Positions 33,984-44,689 of a stretch of DNA of 64,000 nucleotides are shown here, piece by piece. The notes beneath the pieces were generated by a model. The model was not told the DNA's origin, did not search any database, and saw only the letters and a program-made list of their open reading frames with translations. The position numbers were made by a program, and so were the translations under genes. Origin of the DNA: Petrosia ficiformis (Eukaryota > Porifera > Demospongiae > Haplosclerida > Petrosiidae); assembly GCA_947044365.1 (NCBI GenBank), contig OX345647.1:4461001-4525000 (forward strand), read 5' to 3'. Each line of letters opens with the position of its first letter. Position 1 is the stretch's first letter.

Positions 33984-35066
33984 ATGGCTGGATTGAATAG
34001 TATTTTGTTGATTACAGTATTATTCTTTCTTCAAACTGAAGCAAAGATAGTTCCAGCTCCTAAATATGTCATTAATATTACTCATCCAGCAATGGAACGT
34101 TGGGCTCAAGTGGCAAAGGATTATGCTCACTACTATCCAAAGCTGTTTGAACAGATTGAGAGCAAGTTACCAAAAGAGTTATTAGATGAAATTGCAAGTA
34201 TTACTCCTATCTTAAATAGATACATTCCAGATGAGTTTTACCAAGAGATGAAAGGAATTGCTAAATATGGAAATGTGAGTTTGGAAAGGATTGTTCTTTT
34301 AAACTTCCTCTATGATATATATGCTTATGATCACAAAGAAAGAAGCAAATCTGTAAGTGTAATTGTTGAAATATACGATGAAAACAATCCTCTAATAGTT
34401 GGCCATGTGTTTGACTACATCTATTCGGACATATTACGTAATCTAACAATCAATGTAGTAGGTCGTAATGAGAATCCTGCCGCACCTGTTTTTATTGGAA
34501 CATCTTTTGCTGGAATGATAGGATTATACATGGGAGTTAGCGCTGCATGTTGCAGTGTTTCAGTAACTGAACGTATCACTAATGTTAATGAAACATGGAG
34601 AGAGATTTTTACCAATTTGAAGGCAGGATACAACACAACTTCATTCATTATACGATCTTTAATGCAATCAAATCAACTTATTACATTTCAAGAAGCAGCA
34701 GTCATTTTATCTAATTCACGTATTGTTGCACCTTGTTATTTAATGATTGGCGGACAGTATGATGGTGTATTGGTAACACGAGATTGTTATGGAGCATTTG
34801 ATAAAGTTTTTTTAAGTACACAAACAGAATGGTATCTCATTGGTACCAATTATGATCCCTGGGAATCTCCTCCGAGTGATGATAATCGTAAACAAGTAGT
34901 AATACATCAACTAGAGAGTGCCGGAAGAGGCAATATTGACACTGGAAATCTTATTAAAGCTCTTCTTGTTTCTCCTGTTGTTAATGATCATACTGCTTTT
35001 GTAGCTGCTACAACTCCTGACTATTGGGGACCTTACAGTAGTGTTATCTATTATCCTGATAATTAA
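33984..35066 (+). CDS. NAAA/acid ceramidase-like protein, catalytic Cys lost (copy 2)
   Basis: Tandem duplicate of the 31816 gene, 360 aa from the signal-peptide Met. By eye about 14 residues differ, and there are no stops or frameshifts. The same active-site losses are present (SVSVIVE in place of ACTSIVA, GHVFDY in place of GRNLDY). Retention of a full-length frame in both copies suggests a kept, non-hydrolytic role, or a very recent duplication. Confidence 0.88.
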   Translation: MAGLNSILLITVLFFLQTEAKIVPAPKYVINITHPAMERWAQVAKDYAHYYPKLFEQIESKLPKELLDEIASITPILNRYIPDEFYQEMKGIAKYGNVSLERIVLLNFLYDIYAYDHKERSKSVSVIVEIYDENNPLIVGHVFDYIYSDILRNLTINVVGRNENPAAPVFIGTSFAGMIGLYMGVSAACCSVSVTERITNVNETWREIFTNLKAGYNTTSFIIRSLMQSNQLITFQEAAVILSNSRIVAPCYLMIGGQYDGVLVTRDCYGAFDKVFLSTQTEWYLIGTNYDPWESPPSDDNRKQVVIHQLESAGRGNIDTGNLIKALLVSPVVNDHTAFVAATTPDYWGPYSSVIYYPDN

Positions 35067-35458
35067 ATTTATTCATATCAAATGTAAAGAATACACTCAA
35101 TAAGGAGTTTTAGTTACGAATATTATATGTTTATATATACAGATGATGTATTGATAGCAGTGAATATCTCTTCTTGTTTGCTTTTTCCTGGACTACAATT
35201 ATCTGAAGAGACCCCACTGCTCTATTTTTTTTTTACTAAAACATGTATTACTCTTTTTTTCTACTTTTTTTTCTTATTCAGTTAATTCTTCGTGTGATAA
35301 TGTTTCATATTAATCTCACTGGTCTAGTTTCATATTTCCTATTTGTGGGTAGTGTTATGTACCATCCTGATGGTTGCTTTATAGTGTAAAAGTATAATTA
35401 TGCCCTATTATGTAAAGCGAGGAGGAGCTTACATTCCAATCAGAAGAGGTTTGTGGTT

Positions 35459-36538
35459 ATGGAATTCTACTTGTTCGCTGTTCTTCTATTCCTTCCTACA
35501 GTCTTTGGCAGAGACGCGACCACTCCGAAATATGTTATTGACTTAGATTTGCCGCCAGAAGAACGATGGGCTAAAGTAGCAGAAGATTATGCAAGTGATT
35601 TCGGTGCACTGCTTCTTCAAATTGAGGAAATGTTTCCAAAGGATTTAGTTATAGCAGTATCAGATCTTACAGGAGAACTGGACAGGTATTTCCCGTACCC
35701 TTACGCAGATGAAATGAGAGGTATTGTCAAGTTTGCGGGAGGAAACTTTACATTAGGGCAAGTTATACTCGGCAACCTCTTGTATGATTTGACTGCATAT
35801 CGAAAACCTAAAAAACACAATGGAGCTTGCACAAGTATTGTTGCTGCTGATAAGCATGGTTTCTTACTACATGGCCGAAACCTAGATTATGCATTATCTA
35901 ACAAATTAAGAGACATGACGATTATAGTACAATTTAAAACTAAAAGTAATCCTAACGTTTTCACTGGTACAACATTTGCTGGATTTATTGGGATTTTAAC
36001 TGGCTGTAAACCAGGTGGTATTAGCATAAGCCTTGATGAGAGAGATGTAGGTGATTGGTGGCAAAATGCAATGTCAGCATTGAAGGAAGGCTCAAATGGT
36101 TTAGTCAGTCTCCTAATAAGAGACGTCTTACAGACAGAGTCAGATGATTTTAGTTTTGTTAGTGCTGTGGAGAAACTCTCCAGTACTCCTATCATTGCAC
36201 CATGTTATCTCATCATTGCAGGTCAGCTGTACACAGAAGGTGTTGTAATAACTCGTGACAGAACAGCAGCACTTGACAAGTGGTACCTGAATCCAGATAA
36301 GGGTGAATGGTTTATCTTGGAAACTAACTACGATCACTGGAAACCGGCTCCATCGGATGATGATCGAAGAGATCCAGGTTTCAAAGTAATGAATAGCATT
36401 GGTCGGGACAATATTAATACTCAAACCTTGTTCCAGGTCATGTCCACAGACCCAGTTCTCAATCACAAGACAACTTATACCACTATTATGAGCCCTGGAA
36501 AAGCATGGTTTTTTAATACCACAATTCGCTATCCCTAA
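35459..36538 (+). CDS. NAAA: N-acylethanolamine-hydrolyzing acid amidase-like enzyme (third of cluster)
   Basis: Intronless, 359 aa from the ATG at 35459. Signal peptide MEFYLFAVLLFLPTVFG. NAAA-beta block LPPEERWAKVAEDYA, then the catalytic Cys in GACTSIVAADKHG, the Arg/Asp pair in GRNLDY, GTTFAGFIG, and the Asn in ETNYDHW. All key family residues are present, so it should self-cleave at the Cys in acidic compartments and hydrolyse fatty acyl amides. NAAA and acid ceramidase (ASAH1) share this layout. I favour NAAA-like but cannot exclude another branch. Confidence 0.88.
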   Translation: MEFYLFAVLLFLPTVFGRDATTPKYVIDLDLPPEERWAKVAEDYASDFGALLLQIEEMFPKDLVIAVSDLTGELDRYFPYPYADEMRGIVKFAGGNFTLGQVILGNLLYDLTAYRKPKKHNGACTSIVAADKHGFLLHGRNLDYALSNKLRDMTIIVQFKTKSNPNVFTGTTFAGFIGILTGCKPGGISISLDERDVGDWWQNAMSALKEGSNGLVSLLIRDVLQTESDDFSFVSAVEKLSSTPIIAPCYLIIAGQLYTEGVVITRDRTAALDKWYLNPDKGEWFILETNYDHWKPAPSDDDRRDPGFKVMNSIGRDNINTQTLFQVMSTDPVLNHKTTYTTIMSPGKAWFFNTTIRYP

Positions 36539-37983
36539 CTAGAGCTATAATATTAATTTTCTATTTGAGTATTATTTTAATATTAATAATCTGTATACTG
36601 TTGGATTTCTTTGATGGTACTATTCACAGCTGCTTGTGTCATAGTTCAATGTTGATAGTTTCAATTACCATATATGGAAATCTGAGTTCGGCCCATTTAA
36701 ATTAATTCTATGGGTGCATCGTAATTGTGTACAAGATGTTATCCTTCAATTTAACATGATACATAGTTCTGTTTCTACAAGATGCAGCATGGTACAGTAA
36801 AGTAACAAATGCAAGATTACATGGTATATCTTGTACACACACTCACTAGGAGTAATGTAGTAATTTGAAACCTCTGAAAAGACTGGAATGTAATAATTAT
36901 GGGAGCATAATAATAATTGTTACTTTAACTTGACAAAGGAATGACTTGCAGCTTTTGAGCAAACATAAACTCGCACTCTACTGAGTCCTACCTGCATATA
37001 CAGATTTGCAGACATCACGCTCCTTATCAGTAAAGATTTAGATTTGTGACCAGATAAATAATAGAGACAAAGCCTGGCGTATAAACATGGCCGGTAGCAC
37101 TGGTACGGCTGGTACGACCATGGCCGTACCACCTTTCTTACTTGCTAATCACCTTTGACCTATAACAACTAGCTATAAATCCTATTATGTAGAAATTCCT
37201 TTGTGGTCAATTGCTTGTATATATATAATCTGTGTTTTGTGATCTTTTAAAAAAAATTAGGGTGGGGGTGGCTGTACCACTAATAATGAGCTGGCTCCGG
37301 CTCTGATAAATCAATTTTGCCATAAATCTGGAGAAAAAAAAGTGCTACATCTTGCATGCCAGTAGGAAAATGTAGGTTCCCTACCAGCTTTATGCCACAG
37401 CAAGAGAAGCATTACAAATAGCTGTAGGGTAATGTGATTTTCAGGCTGATTGCCAGCATCATGTGTTATTATACAATCATTTTAAGTTGTGTCGGCATGT
37501 GTTAATATTGTGTAATATAAGTTTGATACAGTGGCAAATGTCATAGTGCCCAGTGTCTGTAAAAGTTAGAAGTACTACAATAATAATAATTATAGCTCTA
37601 CTGGACAATCTATCAAAAAATACAAAGGATCCGTCTTGCAAGCATTATCATTGTAGTGACTAACAATTTATTAGATAACACCTCTAGATGAGCTGTATCG
37701 GGTTACTGATCAAACTAGAGGTGTGATTTGTTTATATTGAGTGTGTATTTGGTTTCTAGGTTCAAACCACACTATCTAAACTAATTTAAAAACCATAGGT
37801 GTGTAACCACAAAACACCATGATATAACTGGCGGTTCCTTTGATACACCCACGTATCAACTTGCAAGTACAAATCATGTTGTTGTTAAGTAAGATTGCAT
37901 AATCTGAGATAATCTGACCATTCTTTGGGATTTTCACTTGCTTGCACTGGAAAAGGAAGACCAGGGAAATTTAAATACTAAAG
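36539..37983. other. Intergenic, no gene recognised
   Basis: AT-rich spacer between two NAAA genes. Only short simple features are visible, such as a small CCTCTAGATGAG/AACTAGAGG hairpin near 37680-37725. Confidence 0.6.
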
Positions 37984-39045
37984 ATGAAATCATTGTTGCT
38001 CTTGCTCATCTCTGTATGTCTCTCTTCAGCATTTGTTGATATTACTACTCCAAGGTTTGTAGTTAACCTAGATCTACCACCAACAGAGAGATGGGCTCAC
38101 GTGGTGAAAAACTACATTGACCTCTATCCAATAATGGAAAAGGAATTTTACAAGATACTTCCAAAAGCAGTTGTTGAATTTGCCGAAAAAATTGTGGGAA
38201 TATTGGATGAATTTCTTCCAGCCCCTTATGCAGATGAAGTGAGAGGAATAGCAAAGTACACAAATTCTACTGTAGGAGAAACACTAGTAGGCAATCTAGC
38301 ATATGATTTCACTGCTTTTCATCATAAAGATAAATCAGATTCAGAAGCATGCACTAGTATTGTTGCTGTAGCTAGTAATGGTACACTTTTCCATGGTCGC
38401 AATTTGGACTATTCCTTTCACGATCTGTTGAGGAATTTCACTGTTGTTATTGATTTTCAGAAAGGTGGTCATACCATTTTTACTGGTACTACATTTGCTG
38501 GTTATATTGGTGTACTTACTGGAATGAGGCAAAATGGAATCAGTATCAGTCTGAATGAACGTAACACTGGTGACTGGTGGGAGAATATTTTGGCTGCTAT
38601 GGCAACACGCTTACATGGTCTAGCAGGAATATTAATTCGTGATACTTTAACAGACCAAAGCATGGACTATAGTAAAGCTCTTGAAACACTGTCTACAAAG
38701 CCAATGATTGCACCATGTTATATCATACTTGGGGGTTCAAATTCGTCAGAAGCAGCTGTTATAACACGAAATAGACTCAGTGCTGTTGATATATGGCATA
38801 TCAACAATACAGACAAGTGGTACATTTTGGAAACAAATTATGACCACTGGAACTCTCCGCCAAAAAGTGACAACCGCCGAGACCCAGCAATTGAGGCAAT
38901 GAATAAGATCGGTAAAGATCATATCAACATGCATACTTTATATCAAGTCTTGTCTACTCCTCCCATTCTTAATAACAAAACGGCATACACAACTATAATG
39001 TCTACACATCATGGGTTATACTATACAATGATTCGTCATCCATAA
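37984..39045 (+). CDS. NAAA: N-acylethanolamine-hydrolyzing acid amidase-like enzyme (fourth of cluster)
   Basis: Intronless, 353 aa. Signal peptide MKSLLLLLISVCLSSAFV. NAAA-beta block LPPTERWAHVVKNY. Active-site blocks intact: Cys in EACTSIVAVAS, GRNLDY, GTTFAGYIG and ETNYDHW. Likely an active lysosomal or secreted amidase. Close in sequence to the 35459 and 52543 genes and more distant from the two Cys-less copies. Confidence 0.88.
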   Translation: MKSLLLLLISVCLSSAFVDITTPRFVVNLDLPPTERWAHVVKNYIDLYPIMEKEFYKILPKAVVEFAEKIVGILDEFLPAPYADEVRGIAKYTNSTVGETLVGNLAYDFTAFHHKDKSDSEACTSIVAVASNGTLFHGRNLDYSFHDLLRNFTVVIDFQKGGHTIFTGTTFAGYIGVLTGMRQNGISISLNERNTGDWWENILAAMATRLHGLAGILIRDTLTDQSMDYSKALETLSTKPMIAPCYIILGGSNSSEAAVITRNRLSAVDIWHINNTDKWYILETNYDHWNSPPKSDNRRDPAIEAMNKIGKDHINMHTLYQVLSTPPILNNKTAYTTIMSTHHGLYYTMIRHP

Positions 39046-39312
39046 TATATAGCTATACATGAATTGTGGTCTGTACTGAAAAAAGTGACTTACTAATTAT
39101 TTATTGTAGCAGTAAAAATTTCTATTAAAACATGTCTTTGCATTAAAATCATAAATTTAATATGGAATCTATTCTAATTACACATACAGGAATGTATTCT
39201 AATTACACATAAACGGAACATATTCTAATTATTGTGGGAGCTTAAAACATTTTTGAGAGTTACATGTACAAATAATTATGATCATAAAAAACGAAATATT
39301 TTCATAGTATTA

Positions 39313-39362
39313 CATAGTCTCATCCCCAGACCTCCTACACAGTCTGGGAATGAGACTTAGTA
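39313..39362. mobile_element. Short hairpin just after the SRCR gene stop
   Basis: AGTCTCATCCCCAGAC pairs with GTCTGGGAATGAGACT over a 9-10 base loop. It is a few bases past the stop at 39369 (minus strand) and could fold in the 3' UTR. A related hairpin with AGTCTCAT ends lies at 50760-50821. Confidence 0.6.
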
Positions 39363-39368
39363 ATACGA

Positions 39369-42300
39369 TCACAGCAAAGCTTGATCATCAGTAGTAGTCT
39401 CCTCATTAAAGGAAGGACTAGTTGTATTCAGTGATGGGACATTACTGTCTGTTGTAGGAGGATTCAGATTTAATGGTGGGACATCACTCTCTGTTACAAG
39501 CGAAGGTGTGATTTGCTGAGAAGAAGGTAGAGGATTTTTCTCTTCTTCTTGATTTTGCGTTACAGGTACAGCCTAGAATGTAAGAATATTGAATCAAGAC
39601 ATTATAAGTGGCTGAGGAGAAGAGCCAGTTGTAGAAAGTGCATAAACAATATGAAGTTGGGTTGTACATGTAGAGTAACTGAAATTTGGAGGGCTCTGGT
39701 TTTCATTCCTATGAATGAAGGTTTGTGTTGTGGTGGTGTTGTATAGAAAGATATAAGCCTTTTGACCATCAGCTGGGATTTGAATCAAGGAAATCCTGAC
39801 TCCCAATCAGGCCACAAAGCCATTGGAGTTTGCGATACATTGGTATGTATATACACAGCTTATGGCAAACTTCAGTAGCTTAGTAGATGGGAGTACCTGA
39901 TTCAGAATCATGGGATCCTGGGAACGAGCTCCAGTTGATTAGTGGACTATTATTTACCTGTGGTACACCCTGAACCAGCATCATTCCCCCTGGTTGTTGA
40001 CCAGCTGGTACCATGAATACATTCTGACCCCGTACAGTATAACCAATAATTGGAGCAGGACCATGTTGACGGGCTCTTCTGTTGGTCTTCTTCGATCGTC
40101 TGAGACAACAACAGCATACAACCAGGATTATCACTGTGGTGCAGAACATGACAAGCATGAATATAACAAGAGTAAGTACTCCCACTATTATACCAGATAC
40201 ATCTACATGTAGAGAGAAACAAAAAATATATTTTTAATTTTATTAACACAATAGAATCAGACAGATCATTTAGTGAACTGAGAGTTGATTCACTAAGATG
40301 ATGTCCTTTTATTGAACTGAGTATATAACCAAAATGTTGTATGGAGCTGCTATTGTTCTTTACTTCTGGAAATAAACTGGTCAACTTATAATTACTCAGA
40401 GACTAATATCGTGAAGGACTGTCATTGTTATAAAAGTACTCAAAAAAGAAAATGACTTATTGAGCAGACAGTCACACAAACAGATTGAATGTACTTATCT
40501 CAGAGAAATAGTCACTACATTCCTAACACAAATGAACCCATGATAACACTATCACTCTACGGATACATAACAAATGCTTTAATTAGTGGGAAAGGGGTGG
40601 CTTACTGTTCAATTTGAAATGTCAAACCCTACCTCGGACTAAAGGTAGGATTGAGGATATTCTTAGTTCAATAAGGTAATCTCTTAGTGAACATACAGAA
40701 TCATAAGATTGCATTAATCTTTAATTCATCTGAAAATGAAATGTCTTCTTACCAACTTCTTCTTCATGCTCAGTTGGCTCTTCTATTGTACACAGCTCTT
40801 CTGTACCAACTGTCACATATACTGATGTATCAAATGCTACAATGATAATTACATTTTGATGTAATGATGTCACAATTATTATAACATTGTTATGTGTGTA
40901 ACCTTTGATGTTATAAGGACATATACATTGTTATGTAATATGATAGATACACTGAGGGTAGGTGGGAAAGTTGACTAATGGGTTCAGAAAGGAAAGTGAT
41001 ACTCTCTTCAGATTCAATCTTACCACTCCCTACACTTTATAATTAAGGGGCGTGACCATAGGATTGATAGGGTAGGCTATAAGGTGTGGGTAGTCTTCAA
41101 TAGGCTTCTTGATATTAGCTGATTACTATGTGACCCCTGAATCCATCTGTCTGCAATTTCCACGTGTACTGATGTTATGTTTTAGTAAAAAAATAATTAG
41201 ACATGTGATGATGCTATAATTATGATGCAATAATAATGAATATAATTATAATGAGATAATCAAGCCACATACTACAGTTAACTGTTATATGGGATTACAT
41301 GTACATCAATGATGAGTTGTGATCCTAGTATATGTTATGACATATAATCAAGTCACATACTACAGTTAACTGTTATATGGGATTACATGTACATCAATGA
41401 TGAGTTGTGATCCTAGTATATGTTATGACATATAATCAAGCCACATACTACAGTTAACTGTTATATGGGATTACATGTACATCAATGATGAGTTGTGATC
41501 CTAGTATATGTTATGACATATAATCAAGCCACATACTACAGTTAACTGTTATATGGGATTACATGTACATCAATGATGAGTTGTGATCCTAGTATATGTT
41601 ATGACATATAATCAAGCCACATACTACAGTTAACTGTTATATGGGATTACATGTACATCAATGATGAGTTGTGATCCTAGTATATGTTATGACATATAAT
41701 CAAGTCACATACTACAGTTAATTGTTATATGGGATTACATGTACATCAATGATGAGTTGTATATATTATGACATATAATCAAGTCACATACTACAGTTAA
41801 CTGTTATATGGGATTACATGTACATCAATGATGAGTTGTGATGCTAGTATATATTATGACATATAATCAAGTCACATACTACAGTTAACTGTTATATGGG
41901 ATTACATGTACATCAATGATGAGTTGTGATGCTAGTATATATTATGACATATAATCAAGTCACATACTACAGTTAACTGCTATATGGGATTACATGTACA
42001 TCAATGATGAGTTGTGATCCTAGTATATATTACGACATATAATCAAGTCACATAATACTGTTTGTGGGTTTTCTGATAATGTAATTAATGATGAATGGTG
42101 ATGTAATGTATATACAATGTATAATCAAGCCACATACTGCAGTTAACAGCTAGGTCCTGTGAATGAGTTGTATAATCATAATCAACGTAATCATAATCGT
42201 TGAGACAAGTACTGAAACAGCTTTCAACTGAGTAACAGTATGGATCACTTATTCTGATGGTTCCACTACCAGGGCTACATAGAAGAGAATAATAAAGAAT

Positions 42301-42897
42301 ATTTATGGAATTAAGATAAATTAATTTTGAAAGCAGTCTGTACATGTATGTGTGAGAGAGAGTCCATTCATATTCACGATGACCTCAAAATTAGGATGTG
42401 ATGTTTTCTTATATACTATAGTCATAGTGTATAGTTTAATGTCATAAGGTTAATACATGATTATACTGTAACTCAATAATAAAGCCATGAATTGAAATTT
42501 GACATACAACGGGAAGGATAGTTAAACCAACATTGTGCAGGTAAAAAATTGTTGATCATTTCAAACTAAAGTTATGAACATTTTGCTGAGGTCACAGTGA
42601 CTGTGAATTCATTTGATCTAATTAATCTGAGAGAATGTCACATTACTAACATTGTGCCTTGATCATAACTCAGAGCTCCTGTGTAGCCCAATTGTCGACA
42701 TATAGACTCTGCCTCCACCTGGTAATTAGTATAGTAATATGTGTATATACTACTCCAGGTATCATAGACGTATATTTCTACCCTTCCTTCAGATGGATAG
42801 TCTCCACCCACCAAACGAACTTGACCAGTGTAATATGTTCCATTATCAACTGTGTGAGGTGTGTACATTGAAATACTTGTTCAATTATGGATTATTG

Positions 42898-42996
<99 letters not shown>

Positions 42997-44656
42997 CATT
43001 ATTATTATTATTATTACATCCTTCCTGTCCAATGTGTATAAATGCTTAGTATTTGTAATAATGACAGCTAATGAAATATCTTTAATAATTATTCAGTTTT
43101 TCTGAGCGATCTGATGAATATTCATCTAGGGGTCTGATTAATATTCATCTAGGGGTCTGATCAGGGGTGTGGAAATAGTGAGCCAACTGCCGGACATTTT
43201 GGCCTATTTTCACCACTCTTGTCCTGCTTCCTACATACTTTGTTAGTTTCAATTTACTGGACATTCACTAGATTTATCGGACAATGTCCTGCATGACTGG
43301 CTGTTTCCACACCCCTGGGTCTGATTAATATTTATCTAGGGGTCTGATTAACATTCATCTAGGGGTCTGATTAATACATATTCTATTCAATCTTCTATAT
43401 ATCTATTTAATTAATATTTGACTATTCTAGAGGGTCTGATTAGATTTCTAGGGGTCTAACAATTATCAGCTCTTCTATGGATTTGATTAAATATGCATGT
43501 AGAATGTTCATTTACTTCTGCATTGTATAACAAGTGATTTTTCACAAGTCATATATGTGTAGTTTCTTTGACACCATAAAATATGAGGTTCCTGTCGACT
43601 ACAAAATACTGCCAAGTGAGGAATTGATGTATTGGCAGGACTAAGAAAAAATAGGAAATGATTATTATATGCATGTATGTTTATTAGTACAGTTACATGC
43701 AGGTTGTCATGACAACCTGCATGTAAATATAGAATCTGATACATGATTGTTTCTCAATAGAATCCAATGAAATTTGCTACACATACATGTACATGTACAT
43801 CAGGGTTTCATTTAGGGGAGGGTGTGGGGTGTGGCTATAGCAGGGGGTGCATACGCCCACTCTTGCTATAGTTTTGCCCTCTCGGAATTTGTTTGCTAAT
43901 ATGCACACTACGATATAATGTCGCCCCCTCAAAGTCTTTCAAATTCATGTTTGCCCACGTACATTCAGTAAATTATTGACATACACAGAGTAGTAGCTGG
44001 ATGCCCAAGAGTATCCCAATTGTGCACAAACAGTGTCAGAATTGTATTTGTTATTGTTGTCTACACTACATATCCTAGTCCATGTTTTATTAATAGTGTT
44101 GTTATTCTCTCCATATACCAATTCAGCTATTCCTGAACTGATTCCATCCTGTGAGGAGTTTAGACGAGTTACTCGAACTTCACCAAGTCTGGGTCGAACT
44201 AAAAAATGGATTGATTGTGGAATGGCTGGTTTATAAAAATAATAAATGAAAAACAGTTTTCCCCATGATGAATACTATTAATGGAAGAGTGCATCAGTGG
44301 TACATGACATTTGGTTAACAATTTTCCAATCAATATTGTACGACAGTGCTTTTCAGCATAAACTTTAAAAACAAAAGGTAGGGATTGCCATGTACCACTC
44401 TGGGAAACACTGTAGATAGAGTCTGATAGACACATAGATACTAGATAGACAGGTAGATAGATAGATAGAGAGATGGACAGACAAGTGAATGAATGCATCC
44501 ATAGTAAGTTAGGATACACAATTAATGGATAACTAGATATACATATATAAATAGATCAATAGATAGATTCACACATATACAGACAGACAGACATACATGT
44601 AAATAGATATAGATAAGACAGACAGACAGACAGACAGACATAAATAGATATAGATA

Positions 44657-44689
<33 letters not shown>

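Larger units (their letters stand above)
33365..35476 (+). repeat. Tandem segmental duplication, unit 2
   Basis: Second copy of the ~2.1 kb unit. It holds the orphan NKAPD1 last exon, the second NAAA-like gene and the true 5' end of the third NAAA gene. A SINE-like remnant (about 33450-33525) is better preserved here than in unit 1. Confidence 0.85.

Noticed and set aside
36920..37132. Small minus-strand open frame between NAAA genes
   Set aside because: No domain, no splice context and no conserved composition; likely chance.
42739..43105. Tyr-, Leu- or Ile-repeat open frames
   Set aside because: Translations of the (ATT)n microsatellite.
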